A DNA stretch of 45,009 nt from a virus, in the IMG/VR virus record IMGVR_UViG_3300006735_000066, positions 1-45,009 of that record; one strand, written 5' to 3'. The notes under the pieces were generated by a model. It was not told where the DNA came from and searched no databases. It saw nothing but the letters and a program-made list of their open reading frames with translations. The translations under genes and the position numbers were made by a program. This document shows, one piece after another, positions 43,402-45,009 of the stretch (position 1 is its first letter; each line of letters opens with the position of its first letter).

Positions 43402-43425
43402 ATTTGCTAATATATAAAAAAAATG
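43402..43425 (-). promoter_or_regulatory. Second-class promoter motif before acidic small gene
   Basis: In sense, TTTTTTTTATATATTAGCA, about 25 bases before the 43386 start and directly after the 43451-43493 terminator. Nearly identical to the copy at 12684-12706. Confidence 0.5.
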
Positions 43426-43450
43426 AAGAAGTGGGAACTTGTCAGCATGT

Positions 43451-43493
43451 AAAAACAAGATTGGGCCCAACCAACAGAGGTCCCCATAATCTT
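43451..43493 (-). terminator. Terminator after 140-aa gene
   Basis: In sense, AAGATT and GGG pair with CCC and AATCTT with a small bulge and a long GC-containing loop, followed by GTTTTT. It lies 10 bases after the stop at 43504. Confidence 0.6.
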
Positions 43494-43503
43494 CAAAAAG
43501 CTA

Positions 43504-43926
43504 CTATCCGTCAGTAGTCACTGCAGCAGCAGATATACCAGCGAAGTTAGCTCCAGTCTCAACAGAATCATATACAACTATAAATCCTCCGTTGTATGTA
43601 GACCTAGAGTCTCCAATAGCAACAGGAGTATTAATAGCTTGTACGAGTTTCTTCATGAACGACTTTTCAAAATTTGCACCACCAGAATGCGTAAGATTAA
43701 CATACACATGTCTAAGATTTTTCCACTCACCTGCTGTCTCTTTGTTTGCGTCTTTTCTGTCAAACAGAGAATATGCATAGTCATTGCCAGTGAAAGTTAA
43801 TCTGATGTTAGTACCAGAAGTTGCGTGTACTGAAGTAAGCTTTGACGCTTGTACACATAAGTCTTCGTCAGCTACCCCTCTAAAATATAAATAAGGTTCT
43901 GCAGCCGCCATTGAAATATTTGCCAT
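43504..43926 (-). CDS. Small conserved protein, probably structural (140 aa)
   Basis: The frame is open to 43977, but I choose the ATG at 43926. The earlier 17 residues are hydrophobic translation of an AT-rich leader, and the sequence M-A-N-I-S-M-A-A-A-E-P-Y-L-Y-F-R-G looks like a proper start. The protein has strands and helices with T-S-V-H-A-T-S-G-T-N-I-R-L-T-F (about 31-45) and a C-terminal A-G-I-S-A-A-A-V-T. It is followed by a hairpin terminator. I associate this type of short protein with marine phages, where it may be a virion component. Codon usage is less AT-biased than its neighbours, hinting at high expression. Confidence 0.6.
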   Translation of the reverse strand: MANISMAAAEPYLYFRGVADEDLCVQASKLTSVHATSGTNIRLTFTGNDYAYSLFDRKDANKETAGEWKNLRHVYVNLTHSGGANFEKSFMKKLVQAINTPVAIGDSRSTYNGGFIVVYDSVETGANFAGISAAAVTTDG

Positions 43927-44059
43927 AATTAAAAAATTTATAAAATTAAACATAAGAAGAGGCATAATTAAACACACTCTTCAACATTACACTAAGGGTT
44001 ATATATAAATGCACAAACCTTTTACTAAAGGATTGGGTGTCTATTTAGTCCCCCTACCT

Positions 44060-44076
44060 ATATAATATACTTAAAA
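44060..44076 (-). promoter_or_regulatory. Possible variant late promoter in the divergent gap
   Basis: Plus strand tataatatacttaaaa resembles the late 13-mer (tataatatac part intact). It lies 134 bases before the 43926 start, within the strand-switch region. An alternative AT-rich site (sense TTTATATATAACC at about 43998-44010) is nearer the start. Neither is decisive. Confidence 0.3.
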
Positions 44077-44153
44077 TTTTTTTCCCAAAAAAGTTTTGTT
44101 GTGTATTTAGCATTGGCGTGGGGTCCCATTGTTCTGCTCCCCGGCTTAAAATT

Positions 44154-44167
44154 GGTGGGTTACCACC
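44154..44167 (+). promoter_or_regulatory. Perfect hairpin before plus-strand gene
   Basis: GGTGG and CCACC flank a GTTA loop, 35 bases before the ATG at 44202. It sits in a GC-richer patch with GGGGTCCC and CTCCCC nearby. It could be a leader structure or operator. There is no T-run, so it is not a terminator. Confidence 0.4.
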
Positions 44168-44201
44168 CCCTAATTAAACAAGGGAAGTCTTAAAAAACCA
44201 A

Positions 44202-44519
44202 ATGGATGTTTTATTCCACAAGGTTGCCGATGATAGTAATACTATTATCGTCAAGACTGCTGCCATTGATAAAGTCACAAGGACTTTCAATGGTAAGACT
44301 GCAACTGTGCGTACCCAAGGGAACGCTAAGTTTGGTCTTCTTGTCATTATGGATGAGGAAACTGGTGAAACAGTTGATCCTCGTTCATACGGGTTTAAAC
44401 CAAATCAAGTCTTAGAGGGAATCAGATTGTCTGATTCTCCAGTCCTTGACCAGGAATCTGGTGAAGAGACAGGCTTGTTTTGGGCAGAGCCCTATGACAA
44501 GCAGGAGTCAGAGGATTAG
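44202..44519 (+). CDS. Hypothetical plus-strand protein (105 aa)
   Basis: The only convincing gene on the plus strand. It begins after a purine-rich stretch (a-a-g-g-g-a-a-g) that resembles a ribosome site, at an ATG 36 bases downstream of a GGTGG/CCACC hairpin. The product is compact and acidic (C-terminal D-K-Q-E-S-E-D), with two beta-type segments (I-I-V-K-T-A-A-I-D-K-V and K-F-G-L-L-V-I-M-D-E-E-T-G-E-T-V-D) and a tail rich in E and S. It has a good balance of codons with fewer A/T-ending ones than the minus-strand genes. No homolog is recognised. It opens away from the late genes, so an early or regulatory role is possible. Confidence 0.65.
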   Translation: MDVLFHKVADDSNTIIVKTAAIDKVTRTFNGKTATVRTQGNAKFGLLVIMDEETGETVDPRSYGFKPNQVLEGIRLSDSPVLDQESGEETGLFWAEPYDKQESED

Positions 44520-45009
44520 CAATAGCTAATGCCTCTCCCGCACGGCCTACCATAGCAGATTACTCGTGTGTTACTCAAGGTAATCCAAAAGCCCAATTGT
44601 GGAGTTGATAGCCCACAAGTAAGCTTTGATTGTTGTCCGTCAACAATGTACGTACTTTGCCCAACAAAGTGCATGGAGACACTCACTCAAACAGAGTTTT
44701 ATCTCAACTTAGTCCTAAGTCCTGTGATAATGGTTACATTATGTACTAATGTAGGTAAATCTCTGTTTAGTGTTGCAATTATTTAATTAATTGTGCACGT
44801 GTGTCAATAAAAGTGTAGTCTATTTCCCACAATATACCACTTAACACCACAAAATATAATGGAATGAACCATAATAAATAATATAGCTATAGCTAGTGAG
44901 TTTGCTCAATCAAAATGCCTAGATGAGATGTGAAGGGTGTTCTCTGCAATAAACTACTGTGATGGTAGTTGCTAGTATATAGTCTTTATGTTCTCTCTCT
45001 ATAGGATAA
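44520..45009. other. 490-base stretch without a convincing gene
   Basis: Less AT-rich at first than the coding region and increasingly AT-rich towards the right edge. It holds only the doubtful GTG-start ORF, several short inverted repeats (for example CTACTGTGATGGTAG near 44955) and an alternating AT patch (atagctatagctag near 44885). I see no tRNA, direct repeat longer than about 10 bases, or CRISPR-like array. It may be a control or intergenic region, or a genome-end region. Confidence 0.5.
44568..44786 (+). CDS. Doubtful 72-aa plus-strand ORF with GTG start
   Basis: Open from a GTG at 44568 to a TAA at 44784-44786. The peptide has six cysteines in its first half (N-C-G-V, C-C-P, L-C-P-T-K-C) and a hydrophobic end, which could be a real cysteine-rich miniprotein or a chance frame. 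Its start lies 48 bases after the 105-residue gene's stop. There is no clear ribosome site, and the frame is not supported by codon bias. I include it only because the gap is otherwise unexplained and no competing gene covers it. Confidence 0.2.
   Translation: MLLKVIQKPNCGVDSPQVSFDCCPSTMYVLCPTKCMETLTQTEFYLNLVLSPVIMVTLCTNVGKSLFSVAII

Noticed and set aside
43927-43977. N-terminal extension of the 140-residue protein, as a possible signal peptide
   Set aside because: The hydrophobic stretch has no charged start or cleavage site and translates an AT-rich leader; the inner ATG gives a cleaner protein start.
44520-45009. Possible tRNA genes or CRISPR array
   Set aside because: No cloverleaf with T-loop GTTCGA-type sequence and no regularly spaced repeats found by eye.
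1-45009. Insertion sequence, integrase or attachment site
   Set aside because: No transposase or integrase motifs and no tRNA-end duplication seen; nothing indicates a prophage boundary in this window.

Overview
The window is a block of a tailed double-stranded DNA phage genome. Almost every gene lies on the minus strand, packed with short overlaps (TAATG and ATGA start/stop pairs), in very AT-rich DNA. The gene set, read right to left in transcription order, is small proteins and nucleases, a holin-like protein, fibres, peptidoglycan and HU-like proteins, GroES, TerL, portal, scaffold, major capsid protein, connector and ring proteins, tail fibres and a giant tail protein. The TerL, the portal, the pair of small ring-type proteins and the giant protein with its conserved C-terminal half resemble, from memory, crAss-like podoviruses (order Crassvirales). 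That points to a Bacteroidota host. Several small proteins (41.6-42.7 kb) belong to families I associate with marine phages and giant viruses, so an aquatic flavobacterial host is my best guess. No database search was possible.

Layout. 1-893: start of a protein, cut by the window edge, with an N-terminal SET (lysine methyltransferase-like) domain followed by an ADP-ribosyltransferase-like domain. 893-9271: a 2792-residue muzzle/stabilization-type tail protein enlarged by cysteine-rich and carbohydrate-binding-like inserts. 9.3-11.4 kb: ring and connector proteins. 11.5-12.7 kb: metallophosphoesterase. 12.8-19.9 kb: fibre and adaptor proteins. 20-24.2 kb: structural and connector proteins. 24.3-32.5 kb: capsid, scaffold, portal and terminase. 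32.5-36.2 kb: GroES, PD-(D/E)XK nuclease, zinc-binding protein, HU-like protein and an L,D-transpeptidase-like protein. 36.2-41.4 kb: fibres sharing N-terminal tags. 41.4-43.9 kb: holin candidate, a run of tiny basic proteins, a staphylococcal-nuclease-like enzyme and small proteins. 44.0-45.0 kb: strand switch into a less AT-rich region with one plus-strand gene and little else.

Regulation is unusually legible. An exact 13-mer (ataatatacaaaa on the plus strand, TTTTGTATATTAT in the sense of transcription) lies 28-59 bases before four structural genes, with weaker copies before others. A second, related motif (TTTTTTATATATTWGC) lies 25-35 bases before three further genes. Hairpin terminators sit immediately upstream of several of these, so the late region looks like a chain of terminator-promoter-operon units.

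The most striking item is the SET plus ADP-ribosyltransferase protein, which is translationally coupled to the giant tail protein. If it is carried in the virion, it could be an injected host-modifying effector. That last step is inference.
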